From Pseudomonas sp. Teo4 (lineage in GTDB: Bacteria; Pseudomonadota; Gammaproteobacteria; Pseudomonadales; Pseudomonadaceae), in the NCBI RefSeq assembly GCF_034387475.1, contig NZ_JAXCIL010000001.1:930001-994000 (forward strand): a stretch of DNA of 64,000 bases, in the 5' to 3' direction. Both the position numbers and the translations under genes were made by a program. The notes beneath the pieces were generated by a model. It ran no database searches. It was not told the origin of the DNA and worked only from the letters and a program-made list of their open reading frames with translations. Of the stretch, positions 1 through 8,323 are shown one piece after another. The first letter of the stretch is position 1, and every line of letters begins with the position of its first letter.

Positions 1-1
1 C

Positions 2-118
2 CTGTATGGCCGCCCGCTCGAATCCCTCGACAACCGTTACGGCGTCAAGGAAGACGGCAGCGTGGTGAACTACAACAAATCACAGATGGCGCCTTCCATC
101 CAAGCCTACGGCCTTTGA
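2..118 (+). CDS. C-terminal end of an unidentified protein (partial)
   Basis: The reading frame is open from the window edge to a TGA at 116-118. It encodes about 38 residues ending in a polar segment followed by MAPSIQAYGL. The next gene starts 24 bp downstream on the same strand, so the two may be co-transcribed. I do not recognise the family from so short a tail, and no function is assigned. The frame is supported by codon usage like the neighbouring genes and by the close, ordinary spacing to the next start codon. Confidence 0.6.
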   Translation: MYGRPLESLDNRYGVKEDGSVVNYNKSQMAPSIQAYGL

Positions 119-142
119 CCCAACGACCACGGACTGTGTCCC

Positions 143-2845
143 ATGAGCGCGAGCATTACCCCCGCACACCTGCATGACTGGCTGTTCGACGGCCAAGAGA
201 TCGCCCTGTTCGACGTGCGCGAACACGGCCAGTACGGCGAGGCCCACCTGTTCCACGCCGTTAACCTGCCGTACAGCCGCCTTGAAATCGATGCACCGCG
301 CCTGGCGCCGAATCCGGCGGTACGCATGGTGGTCTATGACCTTGAGGGCGGCGAACTGGGCCGGCGCGCGGCGCGGCGTCTCGAAGCCCTGGGCTACCGG
401 TCAGTGTATTGGCTTGAAGGCGGCAGCCTGGCGTGGCAGGCGGCGGGGCATGAGCTGTTTGCCGGTGTGCATTTGCCTTCCAAAGCCTTTGGTGAATTGG
501 TCGAACATGCCTGCCATACCCCGCGCATAAGTGCCGGGCAGTTGGCCGAGTGGCAGCGCGAAGGTAAACCCTTGGTGTTACTCGATGGCCGGCCTCTGGA
601 GGAGTTCGCCAAGATGAGCATCCCCGGGGCGACATGCTGCCCAAACGGCGAACTGGGCTACCGCCTCGAGGACCTGGTCAGCGACCCGCACACGCCCGTG
701 GTGGTCAACTGCGCCGGCCGAACGCGCAGCATCATTGGTGCCCAGACCCTGATCAACCTGGGCATCGACAACCCGGTCTACGCCTTGGAAAACGGCACCC
801 AGGGCTGGTACCTGGTGGACTTGCCGCTGGACCATGGCAGCCAGCGGCATTACCCGGCCCATGGCGGCCAGGCCTTGGCGCAGCAGCGTGAACGCGCCCG
901 GCAGCTGGCTCGACAGGCCGGCGTGCAATGGGCATCGGCGGCCAGCGTTCGATCCTGGGCCGAGGCGGGGGAGCGCAGCCTGTTCCTCTGCGACGTACGC
1001 ACCCCTGAAGAATTCGCCCGCGGCAGTTTGTCGGGGGCGCAACATGCCCCTGGGGGGCAGCTGGTGCAGGGGACCGACCTGTACATCGGCGTGCGCAAGG
1101 GGCGTGTGGTGCTGTTCGATGATGACGGCGTACGTGCGCCGATCGCGGCTAGCTGGCTGCGCCAGATGGGACATGAAGCCTATGTGCTCGAAGGTGGCTT
1201 GAGCAGTGGTCTGGCGCTGCCATCGCCGGTTGCGCCTGCGGTGTCGCTGGTCGAGGCGGGGGCCGAAGAGCTCGACGGTGCCTTGTTGATCGACCTGCGC
1301 CCAAGCACTGCCTACCGCAAGCGCCACTTGCAAGGTGCACGCTGGTCCATCCGCCCACGGCTGGCCGACCACGTGCAGGGCGAAACGCGCAAGCTGGTGT
1401 TCATCGCCGACGAGCCGAAGGTTGCACAGCTGGCACTCGGCGAACTGCCGGCCAGCCAACAGTCCAGCGCGCGGCTGTTTCCCAAGGCATTGCTTGACGA
1501 CTGGCCACAGGTTGAAAACGATCTGTCGTTGGCCGATGCCGATTGCATCGATTTTCTGTTCTTCGTGCACGATCGCCACGCCGGCAACAAGGACGCGGCG
1601 CGCCAGTACCTGGCCTGGGAAACCGGCCTTATTGCCCAGATGAGCCCGGCGCAGATTGCCAGCTTCACCCCGCTGACCGCCGCTGAACCGCTGGCCACGC
1701 GGTTGGTGCATGCCGGCCGCGGCGAGCCGGGGCAGGGCGCCCATGGCGTCAACGTGCCGGTCAGCCGACTGAGTACGGTGCTGTTCGACAATGTTGCTGC
1801 GATGCGCGACGCCCGTAGCCGACGCGATCAGGAGCGGGTGCTGAGCTACGGTGCCCGTGGCAACCCCACGGCCCATGCCCTGGAGGACCTGGTCAGCGAG
1901 CTGGAAGGTGGCTACCGCACCAAGCTCTTTGCGACCGGCCTTCAGGCCATCAGCCAGACTTTCCTGGCCTACCTGCGCCCAGGTGACCATCTGCTGGTCA
2001 GCGATGGCGTATACGGCCCGGTTCGGCGGCTGGCCCGCGAACTGCTCGAACCCTTTGGCGTTCAGGTGCAGTATTTCGCCGCCGACGGCCGGGGCCTGGA
2101 AAGCGCCTTGCAGCCCAACACCCGGATGGTCTACAGCGAGAGCCCCAGCTCGTTGCTGTATGAACTGAGCGACCTGCCGGCCATGGCGGCGCTGTGCAAG
2201 CCGCGGGGCATCCTGTTGGCAATCGACAACACCTGGGCTTCGGGTTACCTGCACCAGCCCCTGGCACTGGGGGCGGACATTTCGATCATGGCGCTGACCA
2301 AATACCTGGGCGGCCACAGCGACGTGATGATGGGCAGCGTCTGCACCACGGAGCGGGCCTTTGCCGCGCTGTCGCGCATGAGCGACACCTGCGGCTGCAC
2401 CGTCAGCCCCGACGATGCCTGGCTGGTGTTGCGCGGTGCCCGCAGCCTGGCCAGCCGCATGGCCGTGCATGAGCGCCAGGGGCTGGAAATCGCCCGCTGG
2501 CTGCAGGGCCGGGAAGAAGTGGCGCAGGTGTTTCACCCCGCCTTGCCGGAGCACTCCGGGCATTACTTGTGGCAGCGCGACTTCAAGGGCGGCAACGGAT
2601 TGCTCAGCTTTACCTTCGCGCAGCCGGATGCGGCCCGTGCCGAGGCCTTCGTCAATGGATTGCGCTTGTTCGGTATTGGCGCATCTTGGGGTGGCTACGA
2701 AAGCCTGGTGACCTTGGCCGATGTCAGCGAGCGCAACGCCGCGCCGGTATTGCCGGGGGCGTTGGTGCGCCTGCATGTGGGGCTTGAGGACGTACGCTCG
2801 TTGCAGCGCGACCTGGACCAGGCCTTGTGGGGGAGTGCGATGTAA
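143..2845 (+). CDS. Rhodanese-repeat / cystathionine beta(gamma)-lyase fusion protein
   Basis: This is a 900-residue two-part protein. Residues 1-460 hold about four rhodanese-like modules. Only the second has the catalytic CxxxxR loop (Cys190 in NCAGRTR). The other three have Asp or other residues at that place and are probably structural. Residues 515-900 form a PLP-dependent Cys/Met-metabolism lyase: Asp695 (AIDNTWAS) should hold the pyridine nitrogen and Lys720 (ALTKYLGGHSD) should form the Schiff base. Family members cleave cystathionine or cysteine, releasing thiol or sulfide. The fusion suggests sulfur freed by the lyase passes to the rhodanese cysteine as persulfide, which is inference. 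Stand-alone MetC-type lyases are about 390 residues, so the N-terminal half is additional. Whether it prefers cystathionine, cysteine or another thioether cannot be told from sequence. Confidence 0.85.
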   Translation: MSASITPAHLHDWLFDGQEIALFDVREHGQYGEAHLFHAVNLPYSRLEIDAPRLAPNPAVRMVVYDLEGGELGRRAARRLEALGYRSVYWLEGGSLAWQAAGHELFAGVHLPSKAFGELVEHACHTPRISAGQLAEWQREGKPLVLLDGRPLEEFAKMSIPGATCCPNGELGYRLEDLVSDPHTPVVVNCAGRTRSIIGAQTLINLGIDNPVYALENGTQGWYLVDLPLDHGSQRHYPAHGGQALAQQRERARQLARQAGVQWASAASVRSWAEAGERSLFLCDVRTPEEFARGSLSGAQHAPGGQLVQGTDLYIGVRKGRVVLFDDDGVRAPIAASWLRQMGHEAYVLEGGLSSGLALPSPVAPAVSLVEAGAEELDGALLIDLRPSTAYRKRHLQGARWSIRPRLADHVQGETRKLVFIADEPKVAQLALGELPASQQSSARLFPKALLDDWPQVENDLSLADADCIDFLFFVHDRHAGNKDAARQYLAWETGLIAQMSPAQIASFTPLTAAEPLATRLVHAGRGEPGQGAHGVNVPVSRLSTVLFDNVAAMRDARSRRDQERVLSYGARGNPTAHALEDLVSELEGGYRTKLFATGLQAISQTFLAYLRPGDHLLVSDGVYGPVRRLARELLEPFGVQVQYFAADGRGLESALQPNTRMVYSESPSSLLYELSDLPAMAALCKPRGILLAIDNTWASGYLHQPLALGADISIMALTKYLGGHSDVMMGSVCTTERAFAALSRMSDTCGCTVSPDDAWLVLRGARSLASRMAVHERQGLEIARWLQGREEVAQVFHPALPEHSGHYLWQRDFKGGNGLLSFTFAQPDAARAEAFVNGLRLFGIGASWGGYESLVTLADVSERNAAPVLPGALVRLHVGLEDVRSLQRDLDQALWGSAM

Positions 2846-3293
2846 TCCCGGCAAGGCATCGCCCCTCATCAAGCGTCGTGCGAGTGTCTTTCTAGGTACG
2901 AAAAACATTGATAGCATCCGGCCATCTCGCGCCTTGGCGATCGTTGTGGCCGGCCCGCTCCTTGAAGTCGCTGGCGACAATGGTGCTCGATGATGTCAGC
3001 GGAGCCTGGCTTCCCTGGGGGCGCAGCACGGCTCGGCTGGGTACGGCCGCTGTAAGCCAGGTGCACTTTGCGCGTGGGGTTCAGGTGCAGTTTTTTGCGT
3101 GGCACGTTTCGGATTGATATCAATCCGGCATGATCCTGATCGCTGGTTACACTGTTGAAACCGCCAAACAGGGAATAGCCGGGATGGGCGACGTGTCGAT
3201 GGGTCATGCAGCATGGCTGGCAGGCCGCCGGGTGGCGTGCTTCGTGGGCCCGGTTCGGGCAGCCGAACCTGCTGCGGCGAGGGAGACACAACC
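2846..3293. other. Intergenic region upstream of the HD-GYP gene
   Basis: These 448 bp hold no gene I can support. The notable element is a perfect 18-bp palindrome at 3110-3127, listed separately. A likely SD (GGGAGA, 3281-3286) precedes the ATG at 3294. Short open frames here have no plausible ribosome binding site. Confidence 0.5.
3110..3127. promoter_or_regulatory. Perfect 18-bp palindrome, candidate operator
   Basis: CGGATTGAT is followed directly by its exact reverse complement ATCAATCCG. It lies 167 bp before the ATG of the HD-GYP gene. A dimeric repressor or activator could bind it. No regulator gene is adjacent, so the partner is unknown. Confidence 0.4.
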
Positions 3294-6164
3294 ATGACCA
3301 ATCCTGGACGTGGTGTTTCCCTACAGTTGCTGGTGGCGCTGGCGATCATGCTGGGCATGCTGGTGCTGGGCGTCGGCCTGGCCTGGCAGGGCTATCGCGC
3401 CATTCAGCAGACCTTGGTAGCTGCTGCCGGCGATACGGCCGAGCAATTTGGCCGAACCATTGACGAGCGTGCCCGACGCCTGGTCGACCCGGTGCAAAGC
3501 AGCATTCGCCTGCTTGCCGTCAACCCGACTGCACACACCTTGGCCCAGCGTCTGGAGCGGTTGGCGCTGCTGGTCGAAAGCCTGAACGCCAACACGATGC
3601 TCAGCGCCGCCTACGTGGGTTACCCCAACGGCGAGTTCATCCTGGTTCGCCCCCTGCGCACGCCCCAGTTGCTCGAGCGTTTCGCCGCACCGCCAGGCAC
3701 GGCGTTTCTTGTACAGAGCGTCAGCCAGGGGGAGGGTGGGGCGATGCTTGGCGAGTGGCGCTTCTACGACCGTGACTTGACCTTGCTCGAGTCGCGGGGC
3801 AAACCGGATTACCATTACGACCCACGTCCACGCCCCTGGTTCGTCGAGGCCTCCAGCCAGCCCCAGACCGTACTGACCCGCCCCTATGTGTTCTTCACCA
3901 CTGGCCAGATTGGCCTGACCATGGCCCAGCGCAGCGCCGATGGCGCGTCGGTGATCGGCATGGATGTAGCCGTCGACGACCTGGCCAGCCAGAGCCGCGA
4001 TCTGCGCATCACCGCCGGCACCCAGATCGCCGTGGTCGACGACCTGGGCAATGTGGTGGCTTACCCGGACCTTGTGCGGGTGATCGTGCGCGAAGGGGAG
4101 GCGGTGCGCCTGTCGCGCCTTGCTGAACTGGGTATCCCCAGCCTTGCGCGGATCTACGCCGGCCAGCCGCGAAGCAGCCGGCCACAGCCGTATGAGGTGC
4201 AGGGACAGACCTGGTATGGCATGCGCGTGCCCTTCACCACCCTCACGGGGCAGGAGTTACAGGTGCTGATCGCTGTGCCGGCCCACGAACTGTTGGCCGG
4301 AGCGCGCACGGTGCTGTTCGAACAACTGCTGTGGACAGTGGCATTGATGGCCGTGCTGCTGCTGTTGGGTGGGCTGCTCGGGCAACGTATTGGCCGCCCG
4401 CTGCGGATGCTAGCCGAGCAGGTGCGGGCGCTGGCCGGTTTCGACTTCAGCCGTGAGGTGGGGGTGTCTTCGCGGGTGTCCGAGGTGCGTGAGCTGAGCC
4501 GTGTGCTGAGCCGCATGTCCGGCACCATCCGCAGCTTCCAGGCGATTACCCTCACGCTTGCCCGCGAAAGCCAGCTGGAGCGCATGCTCGATGGCGTGCT
4601 CACGCATCTGGTGAACGCCGCCGGGGTCAGTGCCGGTGCGGTCTACCTGTTCGATGCAGAGGGTGCGTCGTTGCGCCTGGCCGCCTGCCGTGGCGAGGGC
4701 TACCCGGCCGAGCTGACGATCGACGAGCACGGGCGCAACGATCTGGCCAGCGCCGTGGCCCACGCCCTCGAACTGCAAGGGGAAAGCCTGGCGGTGGTGC
4801 TCAATGACCGCAGCCAGGCGCTGCTCGGCATTCTGGTGCTGCAGCTGCAAAGTGAGCATGCCCGCGAAGAAGTACGCCAGCCGTTCCGGCGCTTCGTCGA
4901 GGAGTTGTCGGGCGCCGCCGCCGTGGCCATCGAGACGCGCCAGTTGATCGAGGCCCAGCAACGTCTGCTCGATGCCATGATCAAGCTGCTGGCCGACGCC
5001 ATCGACGCCAAGAGCCCCTACACCGGTGGCCACTGCGAACGGGTACCGCAACTGGCGCAGATGCTGCTGGACCAGGTCGTGCAGGCCGACAGTGGCCCTT
5101 ATGCCGACTTCAGCATGAGCGAAAACGAACGCTACGAGTTCCGGGTGGCGGCCTGGCTGCACGATTGCGGCAAGATCACCAGCCCGGAATACGTGGTGGA
5201 CAAGGCCACCAAGCTGGAGACCTTGTACAACCGCATTCATGAGGTACGCATGCGCTTCGAGGTGCTCTGGCGCGATGCCGAGCTTGCCTACTGGCGAGGG
5301 CTGGCCGCAGGTAAAGACCCACAGGGGCTGCAACGCACCCTGGAGCAGTGCCACGCGCAGTTGCAGGAGGAATTCGCCTTCGTCGCCAAGGCCAATATCG
5401 GCGGGGAGTTCATGCAGGATGACGATGTCGAGCGTTTGCAGCGCATCGGCCAGCGTCGCTGGCAGCGGCACTTCGATGACCGCCTGGGCATCTCTCGCGA
5501 TGAAGAACAGCGCTTTGCCGGCAGGGCGCCAGTGCACTTGCCGGTCGATGAGCCGCTACTGTCCGACCGCAGCGAGCACCAAGTGCCTTGGGGGCCGCGT
5601 AAACCGCCGGTGGTCAGCGACGACCCGCGCAATGTGTGGGGGTTCGACATGCGTCTGCCGGCCAACGCCAGCAATCATGGCGAGCTGTACAACCTGTCGA
5701 TCCGGCGCGGCACGCTCAACGATGAAGAGCGTTTCAAGATCAACGAACACATCGTGCAGACCATCATCATGCTCAACGCGTTGCCATTCCCGCGTCAGCT
5801 CAGGCGCGTGCCGGCCATTGCCGGCAACCATCACGAACGCATGGACGGCAACGGTTACCCGCGTCGGTTGGGCGAAGACCAGCTGAGCATCGCCGAACGG
5901 GTCATGGCCATCGCCGACATCTTCGAAGCCCTGACCGCCGCCGACCGCCCGTACAAGGCGCCGAAGACGTTGTCAGAATCGGTGAAGATTCTGGTGTTCA
6001 TGGCTCGCGACCGGCATGTCGACGGGCAGCTGCTGCAGCTGTTCTTAAGCAGCGGGGTGTACCGTGAGTACGGCGAACGGTTCCTGCGCCCCGAGCAGCT
6101 CGACGAAGTGGACGTGGCGTACTGGCTGGCACAGATCACGGGGCATTCGCTGCAGGAGGGCTGA
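3294..6164 (+). CDS. Membrane-bound sensor HD-GYP phosphodiesterase
   Basis: This 956-residue protein starts at an ATG preceded by GGGAGA; the frame stays open upstream but without an SD. Two membrane helices at about 8-31 and 342-363 enclose a periplasmic Cache-like sensor. A HAMP domain (364-418) and a GAF-like domain (421-548) follow. The C-terminal HD-GYP domain has the HD pair His623-Asp624 (LHDCGK), NHHE at 845-848 and GYP at 854-856. Such domains hydrolyse cyclic-di-GMP, and conserved HD and GYP motifs suggest an active enzyme. HD and GYP are about 230 residues apart, against roughly 60-70 in well-known members such as RpfG, so a large insert sits inside the catalytic domain. It probably lowers cyclic-di-GMP in response to an external ligand. 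Confidence 0.85.
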   Translation: MTNPGRGVSLQLLVALAIMLGMLVLGVGLAWQGYRAIQQTLVAAAGDTAEQFGRTIDERARRLVDPVQSSIRLLAVNPTAHTLAQRLERLALLVESLNANTMLSAAYVGYPNGEFILVRPLRTPQLLERFAAPPGTAFLVQSVSQGEGGAMLGEWRFYDRDLTLLESRGKPDYHYDPRPRPWFVEASSQPQTVLTRPYVFFTTGQIGLTMAQRSADGASVIGMDVAVDDLASQSRDLRITAGTQIAVVDDLGNVVAYPDLVRVIVREGEAVRLSRLAELGIPSLARIYAGQPRSSRPQPYEVQGQTWYGMRVPFTTLTGQELQVLIAVPAHELLAGARTVLFEQLLWTVALMAVLLLLGGLLGQRIGRPLRMLAEQVRALAGFDFSREVGVSSRVSEVRELSRVLSRMSGTIRSFQAITLTLARESQLERMLDGVLTHLVNAAGVSAGAVYLFDAEGASLRLAACRGEGYPAELTIDEHGRNDLASAVAHALELQGESLAVVLNDRSQALLGILVLQLQSEHAREEVRQPFRRFVEELSGAAAVAIETRQLIEAQQRLLDAMIKLLADAIDAKSPYTGGHCERVPQLAQMLLDQVVQADSGPYADFSMSENERYEFRVAAWLHDCGKITSPEYVVDKATKLETLYNRIHEVRMRFEVLWRDAELAYWRGLAAGKDPQGLQRTLEQCHAQLQEEFAFVAKANIGGEFMQDDDVERLQRIGQRRWQRHFDDRLGISRDEEQRFAGRAPVHLPVDEPLLSDRSEHQVPWGPRKPPVVSDDPRNVWGFDMRLPANASNHGELYNLSIRRGTLNDEERFKINEHIVQTIIMLNALPFPRQLRRVPAIAGNHHERMDGNGYPRRLGEDQLSIAERVMAIADIFEALTAADRPYKAPKTLSESVKILVFMARDRHVDGQLLQLFLSSGVYREYGERFLRPEQLDEVDVAYWLAQITGHSLQEG

Positions 6165-6181
6165 CGGCGCCGGTGGGCCGT

Positions 6182-7087
6182 TCAGACCTGGAGCATGCAG
6201 GCGTTCAGGTCTTCGAGAAATGCCTGCAGGATCGGTGGTGGTGAGACCCCGCGCCGGGTAATGACATCGAACGGAGAAGTCAGGTCCAGCGTGCTGGCGC
6301 CCAGGCGGCGCATGTCACCGGTCTTGACCCACTGCTCGGCGAAATGCACCGGCAGGAAGCCGATGTAGGCGCCGGAAATGATCAGGATCGCCGCCGCCTC
6401 AATGTTCTCCACGGTGGCCGCGGCCTTGCTCACGCCCAATTGCTCCAGGTCGTACTGCTGCATGTAGCCGCGCACGACGATATGGCAGTTGCGAACCTCT
6501 TCCAGCAGGCGCCCGTTCGCCGCCTTGCTGGCATACAGCGGATGGCGGCGGCCACAGTAAAGCCCAAGCCCCTCGTCATAGAGCGGCAGGTAGGACAGCC
6601 CCGGAACGCGCAGGGGAAAGTGGCCGATGGCCAGGTGCAGCCGGCCGTCCAGCACGCGCTCTTCCAGCTCTGCCGGGGCGCCGATGTAGATGTGCAGGTG
6701 GGCATCGTGCCCGCGCGAGACGAAGCGCTGGGTGGTGCGCGGCAGCGGCGAGGCGGCGTCGGTCAGGGTGGAGTCGATGATGCCGAGGTTGAGCTTGCCG
6801 CTGATGTGCTGCTTGAGCACGTCGGCGTCCATGCAGAAGCTTTCCACTGCGCTGAGCAGGCGCAGCGTGGCCTCATGAATGGCCACGCCTTGCTCGGTCA
6901 GGCGAAAGCCGCTGCGCCCGCGTTGGCACAGCTTGACCCCCAGGCGGGTCTCCAGGTGCGTCATCTGTTCGCTGATGGTCGATTGGCCGGCGTTGAGCGC
7001 AGCCTGCGCTGCGGAAAATCCACCACATTTGACGATGGTGGTGAATACCCTGAGCAGCTTCAGGTCGACGTCGTGGAGCTGGATCAA
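6182..7087 (-). CDS. LysR-family transcriptional regulator
   Basis: This is a 301-residue LysR-type regulator. The N-terminal winged helix-turn-helix contains FSAAQAALNAGQSTISEQ, and the remainder is the effector-binding domain. I choose a TTG start at 7087 because GGGAGG (7098-7093 on this strand) lies five bases before it. A GTG at 7111 has no comparable SD. It is divergent from the ureohydrolase cluster beginning at 7337, the classic arrangement for a LysR activator and its target. An inverted repeat in the shared promoter region is a candidate binding site. The inducer is unknown; a guanidino compound or its product would fit the neighbours. Confidence 0.85.
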   Translation of the reverse strand: MIQLHDVDLKLLRVFTTIVKCGGFSAAQAALNAGQSTISEQMTHLETRLGVKLCQRGRSGFRLTEQGVAIHEATLRLLSAVESFCMDADVLKQHISGKLNLGIIDSTLTDAASPLPRTTQRFVSRGHDAHLHIYIGAPAELEERVLDGRLHLAIGHFPLRVPGLSYLPLYDEGLGLYCGRRHPLYASKAANGRLLEEVRNCHIVVRGYMQQYDLEQLGVSKAAATVENIEAAAILIISGAYIGFLPVHFAEQWVKTGDMRRLGASTLDLTSPFDVITRRGVSPPPILQAFLEDLNACMLQV

Positions 7088-7201
7088 CAGTGCCTCCCGG
7101 CCGGCGTTCACATCCGCCTTGGCGATGTGAACATGCCTGCATTGTTTTTTCCCAAGCTAACCATGCGCTTGTGACCACTGCAATGGGCGACTGACGCGCG
7201 C

Positions 7202-7232
7202 ATGCATACTTCGGGTTGGCCGATGTATGCAT
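7202..7232. promoter_or_regulatory. Inverted repeat in the LysR/ureohydrolase divergent promoter region
   Basis: ATGCATAC (7202-7209) and GTATGCAT (7225-7232) are perfect 8-bp arms separated by 15 bp. The dyad lies between the LysR gene and the ureohydrolase gene, where LysR regulators usually bind. It is a candidate operator, not a proven one. Confidence 0.5.
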
Positions 7233-7336
7233 CTGCACTTGCGCATTTTTCCCACTCCCGCCTGGCTCCATAGTGGCTGCAACGGTGGTCGAGTACTCGC
7301 CCCGTCTCCTGACCAGAACAATAAGTGGAGAAACCC

Positions 7337-8308
7337 ATGGCAAAGCACGGTTATGAATCCGGCCGCCTGAACCTGCCCTTCGTGGGCCATTGCACCTTCG
7401 CCAAGTCCCCTGTGTGCACCGACTGGGCGGCGATCAATGCCGATGTCGCGATTCTTGGCGCCCCCAACGACATGGGTACCCAGTGGCGTTCCGGCGCACG
7501 TTTCGGGCCACGCGGCATCCGCGAGGCATCGACCCTGTTCTCCTTCGGCCATGCCGGCGCCTACGACTTCGAAGACGACGCGACCTACCTGACCGATGAC
7601 CAGCTGCGCATGGTCGATGTCGGTGACGCCGACATCGTGCATACCGACATGGCCACCAGCAACGCCAACATCGAATCGGCCGTACGGCAGATTCTCGCGG
7701 CCGGTGCCATGCCAGTCGTGCTGGGCGGTGACCATTCGATCCATGCCCCTGTGATCAAGGCGTTTGAAGGGCGCGGGCCGATCCACATCGTGCATTTCGA
7801 CGCCCACCTCGACTTCGTCGACGAGCGTCATGGCGTGCGCTACGGCCATGGCAGCCCGCTGCGCCGGGCCTCGGAGCTGGACCATATCGTCGGCATGACC
7901 CAGCTGGGTATCCGCAACGTGTCGTCCTCCAACCGTGACGACTACGATGCCGCCCGCGAGGCCGGCTCGCAGATTCTCTCGGTGCGTGACGTGCGTCGCC
8001 TGGGCTGCGAAGGCGTAATGGCGAAAATCCCCGAGGGCCGCGATTACTACATCACCATCGACATCGACGGTTTCGACCCCTCCATCGCGCCGGGCACCGG
8101 CACGCCGAGCCACGGCGGTTTCCAGTACTACGAAGTGCTGGAAATCATCCAGGCGCTGGCCCGCCGCAGCCAGGGCCGGATCGTCGGCATGGACCTGGTG
8201 GAAGTGGCCCCGGCCTACGACCCGGCGGGCGTTACCTCGATCCTTGCCGCGCAATTGCTGATGAACAGCATCGGTTTCATCTTCCACGCGCGCGCCAACG
8301 CTCGCTGA
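7337..8308 (+). CDS. Agmatinase/guanidinobutyrase-family ureohydrolase
   Basis: This 323-residue enzyme belongs to the binuclear manganese ureohydrolases, which release urea from guanidino compounds. Metal-ligand motifs are GGDHS, DAHLD and DIDGFDPS, followed by PGTGTP. The loop HGSPLRR matches the agmatinase/guanidinobutyrase branch rather than arginase. The ATG at 7337 follows GTGGAG, so an in-frame GTG at 7325 is part of the SD and not the start. It heads a cluster with an aldehyde dehydrogenase, a permease and a GMC dehydrogenase. Agmatine, 4-guanidinobutyrate, 3-guanidinopropionate or a related acid are possible substrates; sequence alone does not decide. Confidence 0.85.
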   Translation: MAKHGYESGRLNLPFVGHCTFAKSPVCTDWAAINADVAILGAPNDMGTQWRSGARFGPRGIREASTLFSFGHAGAYDFEDDATYLTDDQLRMVDVGDADIVHTDMATSNANIESAVRQILAAGAMPVVLGGDHSIHAPVIKAFEGRGPIHIVHFDAHLDFVDERHGVRYGHGSPLRRASELDHIVGMTQLGIRNVSSSNRDDYDAAREAGSQILSVRDVRRLGCEGVMAKIPEGRDYYITIDIDGFDPSIAPGTGTPSHGGFQYYEVLEIIQALARRSQGRIVGMDLVEVAPAYDPAGVTSILAAQLLMNSIGFIFHARANAR

Positions 8309-8323
8309 CCCGGAGACCTTACA

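Noticed and set aside
578..2980. 800-codon open frame on the minus strand opposite the rhodanese-lyase gene
   Set aside because: It mirrors a clear plus-strand gene with conserved motifs. Long antisense frames are common in GC-rich DNA, and its composition (His, Gln and Ala rich) is typical of such shadows.
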